Positions 21,281-31,885 are shown, counted from the stretch's first letter. The stretch: 64,000 nt of DNA from Symsagittifera roscoffensis (GCF_963678635.1 NC_087065.1:56696397-56760396); one strand, 5' to 3'. Translations and numbers: made by a program. The notes: a model not told the origin generated them from the sequence alone.

Positions 21281-22369
21281 TGTCAAAGGCATAAGACCAT
21301 CATGATCAGCAAGCGTTTCAGCGACGAACCCTCCGCTCCGGGCGTATGGCTGAGTTAGAGGCCTTAATGACCGTTATTGTACTAGGGGGAAGGTGCGTAC
21401 CCTCCGTCTAGTACTATTTAGCTTTTTAACTTAGTTAACACCGAAAATTCCGGGGGCCGGAGGGTTAGGTGGGAAGTCATGAGCCTGCTTGTCCCAAGGT
21501 CCCGGGACCAAAAACAATTAGAGAGAAAGCGTAAATCCAAACAAAAATAGTGTATAACCAAGAAAAAGCCTAAAATTAATTTATTTGAAAACAAAAAAGT
21601 ACAAAAAACAGTAAAAAATCCAAAAAAGACCAAAAACAGTTAAAAAAAAACATAAAGTGACAGTTTATATGTTTTTTTTTCGGACGAGATGTGATCTGAC
21701 TTTCCTATTTGTTGTTGTTTCAGATTGATCTATATCATTTCTGATAGAAAGATTGTGTGTTTTGGTGAAGGGTTGGATACCTCCCTTGAGTGTAATTTGA
21801 GTATTTAAGCACGTTAATGGTGATTTTGCCGGTGACCGGAGGGTAGAGCGGCAAGCTGACCGACGTGTTCCACACTCAACAAGGACATCAGGGACAACAT
21901 CCACAACGACTGTTGGGTATCGTTGAAACAATTTTAGTATCGTTTGGGTACTATTTCATTAAAACTTAAGTGGTGGGGGGCACGATTGGCGCGGTCCGAT
22001 TGTACCCTCCATCGATTACGAATTTCCGAGTTAAGGGTCTTAATTCGGGTATTTTGGTGCAAAGGAGGGTATAGTACTATTCACTAACGACTACTAATAG
22101 GTTATTATCCTTATTATATATTACTTATCTCCTAATTGGACCCAAGAAACACCCGAATTTCGTCGAAAATTATCGATTTTTGACAAACTATAGACCCCCA
22201 AATTTTTGGATATCCGAGCTTTTCCAAACAGCAAAAAGCTCTTATATAGGGAGTAGCTACGTAGTTCGATCCCCCTAACTAAAGAAACCAGTAAAAGACT
22301 CAGTAAAAGTTGGAAAAAACCAAAATTTTTCGATCAATTTTATTGACCCTCCTTAGTAAATTTAAGGGG

Positions 22370-22457
22370 ACCCTCCGAAGTAACTTGGGTGATTAAGGTA
22401 CCCTCCGAAGTAACCCTCCGAGGTAGGTTAAGTGTCTTAACAACCCTCCGAAGTAAC
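22370..22457 (+). repeat. Cluster of ACCCTCCGAAGTAAC motifs
   Basis: Full copies start at 22,370, 22,400 and 22,443. A variant with GAGGTA starts at 22,413, and weaker ACCCTCC copies surround them. All lie in the leader upstream of gag. Confidence 0.65.
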
Positions 22458-23469
22458 CAACCGGAGTGACTTAAACATCTTAGCAACCCTCATTGTTAGA
22501 AACTTGAGGAAACCTTCTGTGGCAATTTGGGAGACGGGAAATATCCATTTAATAAAGATCATATTAGGACATTAGGCGTGCTTATTAGGATCATAAGAGC
22601 CCATTTTGACCCGGAAATTCGTGATCAACTTTGGATTCTAGATCGGGTGTATCAGAAGTACCCGAACAAAATTTTTTTTTTGATTGTGATTTTGGTTGTG
22701 TGGTTGCCTTGAGCTACTTATTAAGAAAGTTCGGGCAATCCGGGAACAAATAAAGGAAGACCTCGGTGAAGGTATTAAGCAAATACACACTCACTTGAGA
22801 AGAAAAGTTTTTCCCTACTCTCGTGCACTTGGAGCAGTCCGGGTGTGGGGGAGCTTTTTCTTAGACTATAGAAATTTTCGATTAGAGGATGCCTTGAGCT
22901 ACATAGTAGGACAGCTCGGGCAATCGCAGGGCACCTAAAAGAAGACCTCGTGGGTGTATTAGGCAAATACACACCCACTTGAGAAGACTGTGTTCTGGGC
23001 TTTGTTCTTTCGGATCGTTCCGATTGAGGGAAGTATTTTTCTGTAAGACTAAGTTTTATTGATCTGTTTCTGAATCATCACTGCTTTTTATCAAAGATTG
23101 TTTGATTTTAACAAAGCAGTGACTTGATAAATTGTGTGGCGATAAATTGATACTGACGAAAGGTCGCTGTCACCTGTAGGATATTCTTATCTGGTTATCC
23201 ATTGTGTTTTGTGTGTTGATTATATCTTGTGAAAATTTTGTGATACTGTTATACTATACAACAGGGTTGAGTTAGCATTATATCAATACTGAGCAGGCCT
23301 TGTGTGTGTAACTCTAGCTGAGTCACTAAGATTGTCATTGAGAAATCTAAGAGACATTCTTGATACTTACGAGATCGAAGAGGCAGCGTTAAGTAATTTA
23401 ACTTGAACTTGTTTGCTGTACGTGTGCATCGCCATTAAATCATACGAATATTGTTTTTTGTCACAAAGC

Positions 23470-25185
23470 ATGCAGCGCAGGGACTCGTTAGGATCGACTA
23501 CTAAGATTCCCAGGCTGAGCAAGGGCAGCACGCAAAAATTTAAAACTAGGCGTAGCCAGTCCTCGTTTAGCAGCGCCTCCGACGTGTTTGCCGAAACCGA
23601 ATCGACTAAAGGTCAACCTGATCTTTCAGTGAGCGAAATGAAATTAAGGAGCGAGAAAAACCTCGATGGCGATCAAAGGCGGAGCGCCGAAGCCGGAACC
23701 GCGAGCGAAACGCTTGTGGACCCCTTTGACGAAGGAGAACGGACGCTTATTCGACCCGACTTTGAGCCAAGCGAGGACCTCGAGCGGGAGGAAATTGAGA
23801 GGACGGAGGAGACCTCGGAGCGTTCCGAGGTCGAGCCACGAGAGGAAGTGTTATTCAAGGGAAGGTCCAAATCGGAGACCAAGAGTCATAGGTGGAGGAG
23901 AGAATATTCACTTTTGCCTAATACCCACTCATCTCTGGCCAAGCAGAGCAACAACGCGATGATGTCGAGTATAAGCCCGAGTGAAGAACAACCGGGTTCG
24001 AAGGCCAAGAAGAGTTGGAAGTCTTTGTACGATGAGCGCATGGTGTCACTACCAACTGAAGGTTTATCTTCCAGTTATGACTACGCGGAGATAACCCATC
24101 CGGATGTGAACTTCACACCGTGCCCAAGGAACGACATGAGCAGGAAGGCGTCGTCCGCCTCGCCGACCAGGCCCATGTCAGATGGGATAACGATGGGAGC
24201 GTCATCAACGTTCGACAGATTGATGACGTCGATGAGCAAGCAAAAAGGCGGTGCGTCACCAAGCACCAGGCTGCAGCCGCAGTTGACCTCATCTTCTTTG
24301 GGACTAACCCCGTCATTTGGGGCCACTGGCGACATAAGTGACATGTTCGCTGGCGTAATGAATGGTCTGGATGAACTGAGACGGAGAACTGATGAACTGA
24401 GAATAGATCAGGTTGACGAGAGAGCTCATCAGGGTCGAGAGAATCTGAGAGATGAACTAACGCACGTGAAGTCGCAGGCGAGGGTTGATCAGGCTCAATT
24501 GATTCGCAACACCGATCAATGCCTGGCGGAGAGCCTGGCACAGGCAAACAAGGAGTCACAGGAAAGAGAGGCTAGGATGACGAGAGAGATCGAGCGATTG
24601 TTGAACGATCATGATAGTACCTACGCCCACACGATGACTAGCCTAGAGAAAAGGTTAGATGCCAAGTCTGACTTAATGATGCGGAAGCTTGACGCGATCC
24701 TGAATGGGAGCAATTGGCAGGAGCTTTCCAACCAAAGGGAGCGCTCACGCCATGCGAATGATGGAGATGGTACGGGCAGCAATGCCAGAGACCAGCAAAG
24801 CTCGAGAACGAACTACGAACCTAGGAACAAGGAGCGGCCAAGGGCAGCCCCGTCGAGGCCTGGCTGGAAGAATCCAGTCCCGCCGGAGGCAGATGCTACC
24901 CCGGAGACGAGGTTGCCAACTGTGCCACAAGTCAGTTCAGTACCAGATCTGACTACAGTCTCACAGGACACAACGATGTATGCCTCGATGTTTGAGCCTC
25001 TGAACAGAACCGAGAGAGGAGAGAGGTCAAGAAGGACACTGAAAAAGCCGAAGTCATACAAAGACGAGTCAGACGGCTGCATTGATACTTGGATAGAGGT
25101 GATGAAGCTACACTTTGAGGAAGAGAGTCTCTCCAAGAAACAAGAATGCAGCGCGCTAACGAGCAACCTGGAGGGTCTGCACTAA
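23470..25185 (+). CDS. Giant element Gag, N-terminal and coiled-coil part
   Basis: I chose the ATG at 23,470 because the frame upstream has only a TTG. The first 290 residues are rich in Ser, Glu, Arg and Pro and look disordered. A long charged helix or coiled coil follows (about residues 300-400; MNGLDELRRRTDELRIDQVD and EARMTREIERLL). Then comes a Pro/Arg-rich linker and the start of the capsid-like Gag domain, IDTWIEVMKLHFEEESL and ECSALTSNLEG. The frame closes inside this domain, where a shift moves the reading to the overlapping frame at 25,146. The product should be the structural particle protein. Confidence 0.8.
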   Translation: MQRRDSLGSTTKIPRLSKGSTQKFKTRRSQSSFSSASDVFAETESTKGQPDLSVSEMKLRSEKNLDGDQRRSAEAGTASETLVDPFDEGERTLIRPDFEPSEDLEREEIERTEETSERSEVEPREEVLFKGRSKSETKSHRWRREYSLLPNTHSSLAKQSNNAMMSSISPSEEQPGSKAKKSWKSLYDERMVSLPTEGLSSSYDYAEITHPDVNFTPCPRNDMSRKASSASPTRPMSDGITMGASSTFDRLMTSMSKQKGGASPSTRLQPQLTSSSLGLTPSFGATGDISDMFAGVMNGLDELRRRTDELRIDQVDERAHQGRENLRDELTHVKSQARVDQAQLIRNTDQCLAESLAQANKESQEREARMTREIERLLNDHDSTYAHTMTSLEKRLDAKSDLMMRKLDAILNGSNWQELSNQRERSRHANDGDGTGSNARDQQSSRTNYEPRNKERPRAAPSRPGWKNPVPPEADATPETRLPTVPQVSSVPDLTTVSQDTTMYASMFEPLNRTERGERSRRTLKKPKSYKDESDGCIDTWIEVMKLHFEEESLSKKQECSALTSNLEGLH

Positions 25186-25658
25186 ATTGTGTAATGGCGA
25201 AAGGAGCCAATGAGAGAGACAGCGCTCGCAAGATATTCGAAATCCTGCTGAATCGTTTCGGCTCTGGAGTACAAGGACACCAGGCTATGGTGAAGTTCGA
25301 AAAGAGGCGTCAAAGAGATGACGAATCCATAGACAAATTTTTGGACAACCTTGAATTGCTTAGGAGGAGAAGCAATCCCGATGAGAGAATATCCGAGCGA
25401 AACTTGGCGATTGCTTCGAAGTTCATGGACGGAGTAAAGAGTGAGGAGTTGAAGACGATGTTGGCCACACACTTCTTCACCCTGTCACTTGACCAGGTAC
25501 CCACGCCCGATGATTTGCGTATGAAGTCACGCGAATATTGGCTCATAAAACCGAGGGCGCAGAACCGTTACAGCAATTATGGTAACTATAGCGGGACAAA
25601 CACTGGTGCGAATTCCAGTTGGTACAAACCTCGCGATGACATGGATAAGAGGAGGTGA
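25146..25658 (+). CDS. Giant element Gag, capsid-like retrotransposon gag domain
   Basis: This frame continues the Gag core in the shifted register: ALNCVMAKGANERDSARKIF, LLNRFGSGVQGHQAMVKFEK, DKFLDNLELLRRRSNPDERI. It is the usual helical Ty3/gypsy Gag region. It ends at a TGA (25,656-25,658) one codon before the first zinc knuckle, which continues in the same frame. The TGA is either a mutation or a readthrough site separating Gag from its nucleocapsid and Pol. Confidence 0.8.
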   Translation: MQRANEQPGGSALNCVMAKGANERDSARKIFEILLNRFGSGVQGHQAMVKFEKRRQRDDESIDKFLDNLELLRRRSNPDERISERNLAIASKFMDGVKSEELKTMLATHFFTLSLDQVPTPDDLRMKSREYWLIKPRAQNRYSNYGNYSGTNTGANSSWYKPRDDMDKRR

Positions 25659-27542
25659 TGTGCGAATTGTGGTTCGATGGACCATCACGTTTCCGCGTGT
25701 TCTACATACAAAAAGAACATGAAAGCAATAGGCTACTTTCTCGAGGACGTCGACGCGACCGACGAGGATCACGAAGAGTACGTCAGAGGGCTCATCATGA
25801 AATATGGTCCGAGGTGTTTCTTCTGTAATTTGGAGGAACACTTCAAGTCGGATTGTACTCAATTTTGGGATGCAGTGGCGGACGCGAAACATCCCCGCCA
25901 CGAAGAGGCGCTTTCGGCTGTCAAGGCCAGTCGAGCACGTCTGATGAACGAGGCCGAGTCTCGGAGAAAGGAGACGACACCGAGCACCTTTACGACTAAG
26001 AAGGTAAAGACACTGCCTGACGAGGTGGTAGCCTCGAACCTGGAGGCAGAGTCGTCTAGCCCACTCAAGGTGGATTACGGTCTGGCGGCAAGGACAGCGC
26101 TGCAGAATGTCAAACAGGACCTAGCCACGAAAGAAGTGGAGCAATGGGTAAGGTCGGAGCTGGAGAGCACAGATCTTCGGGAAAGTTTTAATATTCTGGG
26201 CAAAACGACGAAAGTAGAAGACAAAGAGGAACCCAGGAAACAGGAACTAAAACTGAACGTTATACCTGGGAAAACTTTTGGCATGACGAAGGAGGGGACG
26301 AAAATAATGTCAATTATCTCAGTCGCAGGGCACCAGGTGGTCAAGAACTTGATTGAACCATCCGAGATTACACTAGTCCACCTGGACATCTATGCCGACT
26401 ACCTGAAGGAGAAAGATCCCAAACTGGATTCCAGGGCAGTGCGAGTGCTGCTCACAACAGGAGGTCCGAGGCTGATGAAAGTGGATGGACATTATATCGA
26501 TGACCATGGCCCTTACCCGATTCTAATGAATGTGGATGGCATCAATATCTACACAAAAGTTCACATAACTGATGCGAACGATCAGATTGGCCGGATATAC
26601 ATTGGTCAAGAGGAGCTGAAGGTTAGACGAATCGGACACAACGCGATGCTCGAACAAGATGCTGTGCACATAGGTTGCGAGGCCGATCTGGCCGCACACG
26701 TGCTGGACGTGCAAGGCAGACAACTTTCAGTAAAGGGACTGCTAGACACGGGAGCAGTGGTTAGTGTCATGCCAGTCAAAACTTGGACCGACATGGGTTT
26801 CGAAAGGTCGGATCTCATACCGACAAACATCAGGTTGGCAGCTGCCAATCAGGGAGCGATCTATGTGACTGGACGGACCCCGATCATTTCACTGCAGCTC
26901 GGAGAAAGACATCTTTGGATGAGCTTCCTAGTAGTGGAGAATTTGGACGAATCAGATCAGTTCATCTTAGGAAGGGATTTCGTGCGCAACTTTGATGTCA
27001 CGATCGATCTCAATGACGGGTTGATTAGGATCAAGGATCCTGAGAGAAAGTATGAAAAGAGACCCCTTATTAAGATCTTAATTAACCAGGCCAGGGTGCC
27101 AATTTTTCTGGATCGAAAAGGTAGATTAAAACCAAACCAAGCCGTAGTAGCGACGTTTAGGATGAGGAACTTGAATGAACTCAGCAATGACAGACAGGTG
27201 TGTCTGGTACCAAATCCAAACAGTAAAAACTCGGCTATTTTAGGAAGAAGCTTCTCACTCACTCAGAGCGGACTGTGTGTGAGTGTGTTATTGAACACAG
27301 AAGCAACAACAGTGACAATACAGAGGGGAAAGAAACTTGGCTATGCTTTGCCTCTGAACACAGACTTTCAGAGTGTGGAGAACTTGAAAAAGTTTGATGT
27401 AACTAAGTGTCCATTGCATGCGAACCAAGAATGTATGATGAGGAGAGTGAATGAATTGAAATCTTCTAGGAAATTGTTTTCAATGAAGTCGGAAACAGAT
27501 GATGGGCTGTCTAATGGTTCCAAATTTACTGAGAGTTCCTGA
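25659..27542 (+). CDS. Giant element nucleocapsid zinc knuckles and aspartic protease
   Basis: Two CCHC knuckles open the segment: CANCGSMDHHVSAC, directly after the TGA, and CFFCNLEEHFKSDC. A charged linker leads to a retropepsin with the active motif LLDTGAVVSVMP (DTG at 26,745-26,753) and the flap-distal ILGRDFVRNFDV. The following 150 residues (NQAVVATFRMRNLNELSNDR onward) resemble the spacer that precedes RT in gypsy Pol proteins. The frame ends at TGA 27,540-27,542, but the same register continues into the RT start. The protease would process Gag-Pol. Confidence 0.85.
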   Translation, partial: CANCGSMDHHVSACSTYKKNMKAIGYFLEDVDATDEDHEEYVRGLIMKYGPRCFFCNLEEHFKSDCTQFWDAVADAKHPRHEEALSAVKASRARLMNEAESRRKETTPSTFTTKKVKTLPDEVVASNLEAESSSPLKVDYGLAARTALQNVKQDLATKEVEQWVRSELESTDLRESFNILGKTTKVEDKEEPRKQELKLNVIPGKTFGMTKEGTKIMSIISVAGHQVVKNLIEPSEITLVHLDIYADYLKEKDPKLDSRAVRVLLTTGGPRLMKVDGHYIDDHGPYPILMNVDGINIYTKVHITDANDQIGRIYIGQEELKVRRIGHNAMLEQDAVHIGCEADLAAHVLDVQGRQLSVKGLLDTGAVVSVMPVKTWTDMGFERSDLIPTNIRLAAANQGAIYVTGRTPIISLQLGERHLWMSFLVVENLDESDQFILGRDFVRNFDVTIDLNDGLIRIKDPERKYEKRPLIKILINQARVPIFLDRKGRLKPNQAVVATFRMRNLNELSNDRQVCLVPNPNSKNSAILGRSFSLTQSGLCVSVLLNTEATTVTIQRGKKLGYALPLNTDFQSVENLKKFDVTKCPLHANQECMMRRVNELKSSRKLFSMKSETDDGLSNGSKFTESS

Positions 27543-27839
27543 GAATTAGCAGCGAATAAACCAGTCCTACCTGAGATAGAACATTTGAAGGGTAAAATAT
27601 CAGACAAGGAACTAGATTCGCTCAGAGCCGTGCTAAGTCGGAACGCAGACGTTTTTTCGAAACATAAGGCCGACATAGGTTGCTGTAATTTTGTAGAACA
27701 CGAGATTGAGATGGAAGAGGGCTCGGTACCTCATAGGGAAGTGGCGAGGAGAATGACCCCTCACAAGTCAGAAGCGTGCAGGAAGGAAATCGAGATGTTA
27801 ATGGAGTATGACATGATCGAGCCGTGGAGTATGACATGA
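27543..27839 (+). pseudogene. Giant element RT N-terminal stub (palm deleted)
   Basis: The frame holds the usual RT entry region, LRAVLSRNADVFSKHKADIG, HEIEMEEGSVPHREVARRM and EIEMLMEYDMIEP. It ends abruptly where the fingers and palm should follow. No YxDD motif and no primer-grip region exist anywhere in the element. The break coincides with a duplicated 16-mer (27,802-27,817 and 27,825-27,840), which looks like templated filler at a deletion junction. This copy cannot make reverse transcriptase. Confidence 0.85.
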
Positions 27840-28210
27840 TTGAAGCGGTGCTGACCTGGAAGGCACCTAAAACAGATACACAATTGATGAGTTTTTTGGG
27901 ATTCGCTAATTATTATCGAGAGTTCATCAAGGGGTATGCTGACAAAATATACCCCATGCAGCGATTGATGAGAAACAAGGGCAAAAAGTTCACTTGGACT
28001 GATGAGGCACAAGTTTCATTTGAGAACATCAAACGTGAACTTTGCGAGGCACCCGTCCTCGGCATGCCAACAGAGAAGGGGATGTTCGTGCTGGAAACGG
28101 ATGCATCAGTGGTTGCGATATCGGGCATACTTCACCAGGAGCAGGAGTGGAACGGGAGAACGGTTCTTCGTCCGATAGCTTACGGGAGTAAAGTCCTGAT
28201 ACTGAGATGA
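27824..28210 (+). pseudogene. Giant element RT thumb/connection and RNase H start
   Basis: After the deletion the sequence resumes with the conserved RT thumb block (VLTWKAPKTDTQLMSFLGFA, NYYREFIKGYADKIYPMQRL). The RNase H opening follows (FVLETDASVVAISGILHQEQ), with its first catalytic Asp. It is in a different register from the RT stub. It stops at 28,208-28,210, and the rest of RNase H is in another frame. Confidence 0.85.
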
Positions 28211-29313
28211 AGTACGGCGCACCAAAAGCGAAGATGTTTGCGGTGATCACTTTCGTGGAAAAATACAGGGCCTACTTGGGGAGTGCTTCGTTCAAGTTAT
28301 GTGTGGATAATCGTGCCCTTGCCTGGCTGAAAACCTATTCGATGGACCAAAGTTATATTGGTCGTTGGATCGTACGCCTGGATGGATACCACATGATCAT
28401 AGAGCACCGTACCCGTGACAAGCACCAGAACGCAGATAGCCTCAATACGAAGTCGGAATTTTATGAGCGCCTCGAGGAGAAGCAGGCTAACCAATCAGAA
28501 ATCAAAGACGGGTTTTCATTTCTGGACAAGGAAACCTACGACAAAGTACCACTAACTTGGTGGTTAGACAAGTCAGGGCATCCTATACCCGGACACCTTG
28601 ACCTTCCAGTGAAAACGGCCGCGGAGATAAAGCTTTTAACCTTCGAACCAGTCAAGGACGACTTGTCTGAGGAGTCAGACACCTTTGAGCCCGTGCAGGA
28701 CGACTTGTCCGGGGAGAGGTTGACGAGACCACCTAGGGGCAGAATTTTGTCCGGGGAGTCAGATTCAAAGCGACCAATGGACAGAGTTTGGTCCGGGGAG
28801 TCGAGAAACATCTCAGACAACTTGGAATATGATGTTGGGGAATCAGTTAACTCAAGTGTTGACTCGAGGCCCCAGTCCTGGGACAACACATCTGAAACAA
28901 CTTCCAATTCCGATATGTCAGAGATCGCAATCCACTCCTTATTGGTAGACTGGAAGCAGCGCTGGCTGGACCGAGAAACGCATCAGGATCCAGACAGGGA
29001 CAGATACACCTCAGATGAAGAGGGCACTGTGGTAGATAATGCCGCAGACGAGCTCGAGCTGATAGCAGTTTCGAAACGCCCAACCAGATTGCTGCCACAT
29101 GGTACGGTCGTCCGTACCAATCTGGAACCATCTGTGCAGGAAGCGACGCCTTTGAAAAAGATATGGTGTGTCAAGTTGATGGACGATGCTCATGCTCCGG
29201 AGAAAATGAGTGGGCAAATGAACGTGGTAAAGACGTATTTGAAAGCCAGGTACAGGCTGTCGGATCTCCTAAGGGCTCAACGAAATGATAGAATGACGAG
29301 CAGTCTGAAATGA
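28207..29313 (+). pseudogene. Giant element RNase H C-terminal part and long pol linker
   Basis: RNase H continues with APKAKMFAVITFVEKY (Glu), LCVDNRALAWLKTYS (Asp) and TRDKHQNADSLN (Asp). A linker of about 270 residues, acidic and Ser-rich, precedes integrase. In it the decamer GTCCGGGGAG occurs three times (28,707; 28,749; 28,791) and encodes an SGE(S) repeat. The sequence between 29,314 and 29,496 looks like further linker with several stops. Confidence 0.8.
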
Positions 29314-29496
29314 TAGAATGAAGAGATGAATCGAGAATGGAGCACCTGACAAGGGAGACTTGGAAGAAGACAGCTACAAGATCTTGAAGCAATTCTAACT
29401 GAAGAGAAACGACTTGTTGTACATGAATAGGGACGGAATCGTAGCCTGTAAACGTAAAAAGAGGAGGACAAGGTCCTGTATAATTACAATTCAATA

Positions 29497-30348
29497 GTGT
29501 TACCACAGTTGTACCAGACCGAATTGCTCTTTCGCTCACATGATCAGATGAAACATCAAGGCGTGGACAAAGTGTACAACAGGATACAGAAACGATTCGA
29601 ATGGCCGGGATTGAAGAAGGCTTGTGAGAAGTGGATCGCCGCATGCCTGTCATGTCAGCAGGCGAAGGATCCCAGGAAGCTAAGGTTCCCCCTACAGTCA
29701 ATAGAGTCGTCGGGTTTCAACGAAGTGGTGCAAATTGATCATCAGAAAATCTGCATGACAGCAACGGGCTATAATCAGGTGCTGGTAATGATCGACCATT
29801 TTACGAAGTATGCGGAGGCAGCACCCTGCATGACAGCATCGGCGGAAGAAACATGCGACCATTTGATGAATGTGTGGATAGCGAGGCATGGCTGCCCCAT
29901 CACGTTCCAATCGGACAATGGCAAAGCATTCGTGGGTGATCTCACGAAGGAGTTAATGAATAGGTCGCAGGTAGCGCAGGCCCACTCAACCACTTATCAC
30001 CCGCAAACGAATGGCCTAGTCGAGAGGCAAAATCGCACACTGGTATCCATGCTGAGAGTCTTTTGCTCGGGTTACATGGATGACTAGGACAAGCACTTGC
30101 CGCAAGTGATGGGTGCTTACAACAGCACGGAGCATTCCACCACGGGAATAAGTCCGCACATGATGCTAACGGGTCACGAAAAAGCGCTCCCGTTGACGTT
30201 TTTCTACCCTGAATATGAGGGGAAGAGGAGAGCACCGCAAACGTACGTGCGGGATGTTATTAAAAGACAGCAGGACCTCAATGACTTATGCAGGAGGAAC
30301 ACGCAACAGGCGCAAATTAGACAAAAAGGAGGTTTGATAGAAGAATAG
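29497..30348 (+). pseudogene. Giant element integrase core, interrupted by TAG
   Basis: A zinc-binding HHCC region (RSHDQMKHQGVDKVYNRIQK, then AACLSCQQAKDP) precedes the DDE core. The core has an Asp in VQIDHQKIC, an Asp in FQSDNGKAFVGD and a Glu in QTNGLVERQNRTL, with 35 residues between the last two. The in-frame TAG at 30,085-30,087 splits the core from its continuation, MGAYNSTEHSTTGISPHMML. Catalytic residues are kept, so decay here looks recent. Confidence 0.88.
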
Positions 30349-30386
30349 CCGATGCAAAAGCCTACTCAGTTGGCGACTACGTCTGG

Positions 30387-31448
30387 GTGTTCCAGGAAGT
30401 GGTTCCACCAAAAGGAACCAAAAAATTATTAAAGAAATGGCGTGGTCCATTTCGGATAACAGAGGTGCACCAAGGAGGTCGCTTTTATCGACTGAGCACT
30501 GGAAGAGCAGCTCATTACGAAAATATCAAACCACACAATGCCTCGTCAGAGGACTGGTTCATCCCAGCGGACATGCAAGAGGGAGACTATTTGATAGTGG
30601 ATCCTGCTTGTGAAGTGAATGAAAGGGGTACTCGCGACAAAAACGACGGGAATGAGGTGGTGGACGATTGCGACCTACCACTGGATCTGGAGTTGACCGA
30701 GCGAGTAGAGGTGGACGATGAAACTCTACCTTATGCCGAGGAAGACTGGGACTGCCCGGAACAAATCGAAACTGACAAAGGAATACAGCTTGATTTTCCT
30801 CTCACCATGGAAACACGCCAGAGCAAGAGAGGAAAAAACAAAAAGAAATATAATCCGTACGGCGAGGATTTCGTCGTAAACAGGATAGTTGTAAGTGATA
30901 TCATGGACTCGCTAGTGGGACTGGACGAAGTGGCGAAGCTAGAAGAAATCGACTTGGTGAATGATATGGATCAGGATTGGATCGATGATCGATCAGAACC
31001 GGAAGTGGAGTTCGAACCAGAAGCGGAACAGACTCATGAGCAAGAACTAACGAACTTGCGCGTGCTCGAATGGCTCCATGATCTGCCGACAGATCCAATG
31101 GAAACGATCCTGACGATTCAGGACGTCGATAAACACGACATCAAATACATCAGTCGTGACAATACCGAGTCCAACTGGGTCGCCCCAGATGGTCCTCTAC
31201 ATGTTCCACAATCCAACCTCGATCTCCTAGACTTTGGGCGATCGACGGGGACGTCGATGGATATTTTTGTCCGGGGAGTGGGGGTAGGACTCACCCACAC
31301 CGAAAATCTGAAAATAAAAAAATTGAAATCGGCAAGAGAAACCGAAGAACTAGAGACAGAGGGCGAGAATGCTAAAACGCCACCTTTTGGACGAATTTTT
31401 GAATCGTATTTTGACCTACCGAACCATTATTCAACAATATCGTCATAA
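30387..31448 (+). pseudogene. Giant element integrase C-terminal domain and Pol tail
   Basis: The start is the small beta-barrel of gypsy integrases (KGTKKLLKKWRGPFRITEVH, RFYRLSTGRAAHYENIKPHN). A long acidic tail follows, with a basic patch (METRQSKRGKNKKKYNPYGE) and further acidic repeats. The fourth GTCCGGGGAG copy (31,269) lies near its end. The frame closes at 31,448, overlapping the macro domain frame, which begins near 31,415 in another register. A small indel near 31,430 probably separates parts of one polyprotein. Confidence 0.75.
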
Positions 31449-31885
31449 CGGACAGCGATTTCATACTCACGGAACGCACGTGCGCTATAGCGATAACCGC
31501 GGACGTAAGCTTCAAAACAGCACTAGCGGCTGATTTCAAAAGAGAGTATAAGAACATCAAATTTTTATGGAAACAGAGGCCTGAGGTGGGAGGGATGATA
31601 GCGCTGCCCCCTGTTGCATCACAAATACCAGGGAAATATTTGTGTTTCCTGGTTACCAAGGCCACTGATAGACAACACGTAGATCCAAAGAGCTTGGTAT
31701 TGGCCTTGACTCGACTTAGGGGTTTTTTGGTTGAGAGAGGAGTGACCTCTCTCTCGTTACCAGTATATGATCCTAATAGGGGGAAGCTACTTCCGAGAGA
31801 GTTGTACGCACTTGTACATGTGATATTTTCAGAAACTGACATAGAGGTTTACTTACATAAAAAATACTATCTGAGCATATGCTAG
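31415..31885 (+). CDS. Macro domain (OARD1/TARG1-like fold) at the 3' end of pol
   Basis: The segment of about 156 residues has the order of macro domains of the OARD1/TARG1 type. An entry strand and loop (NIVITDSDFILTERTCAIAI) comes first, then a helix (LAADFKREYKNIKFLW). A core strand (KYLCFLVTKATDRQ), the helix and strand ALTRLRGFLVERGVTSLSLP, and a closing VHVIFSETDIEVYL follow. Such domains bind or remove ADP-ribose. The phosphate-binding GxGxD-type loop is changed: PVYDPNRGKLLPREL stands where a Gly-rich loop with a catalytic Asp is usual, and the MGAG-like first loop is SFKTAL. Binding may persist while hydrolysis is doubtful. The only internal ATG is at 31,586, so it is probably made as part of Pol. 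Confidence 0.75.
   Translation, partial: PTEPLFNNIVITDSDFILTERTCAIAITADVSFKTALAADFKREYKNIKFLWKQRPEVGGMIALPPVASQIPGKYLCFLVTKATDRQHVDPKSLVLALTRLRGFLVERGVTSLSLPVYDPNRGKLLPRELYALVHVIFSETDIEVYLHKKYYLSIC

Larger units (their letters stand above)
21250..23469 (+). other. Long untranslated leader of the giant element
   Basis: There are 2.2 kb between the LTR and the first gag ATG. Short frames at 22,527-22,712 and 22,696-22,938 show no domain. The leader contains clustered ACCCTCCGAAGTAAC motifs near 22,370-22,457. It also has a duplicated segment of about 100 bp (about 22,708-22,805 and 22,892-22,985), starting TTGAGCTAC and ending CACTTGAGAAGA. By position it may hold packaging or internal translation signals. 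Confidence 0.6.

Noticed and set aside
24113-24559. Minus-strand frame of 148 codons across gag
   Set aside because: It overlaps the well-supported Gag frame and shows no protein-like features.
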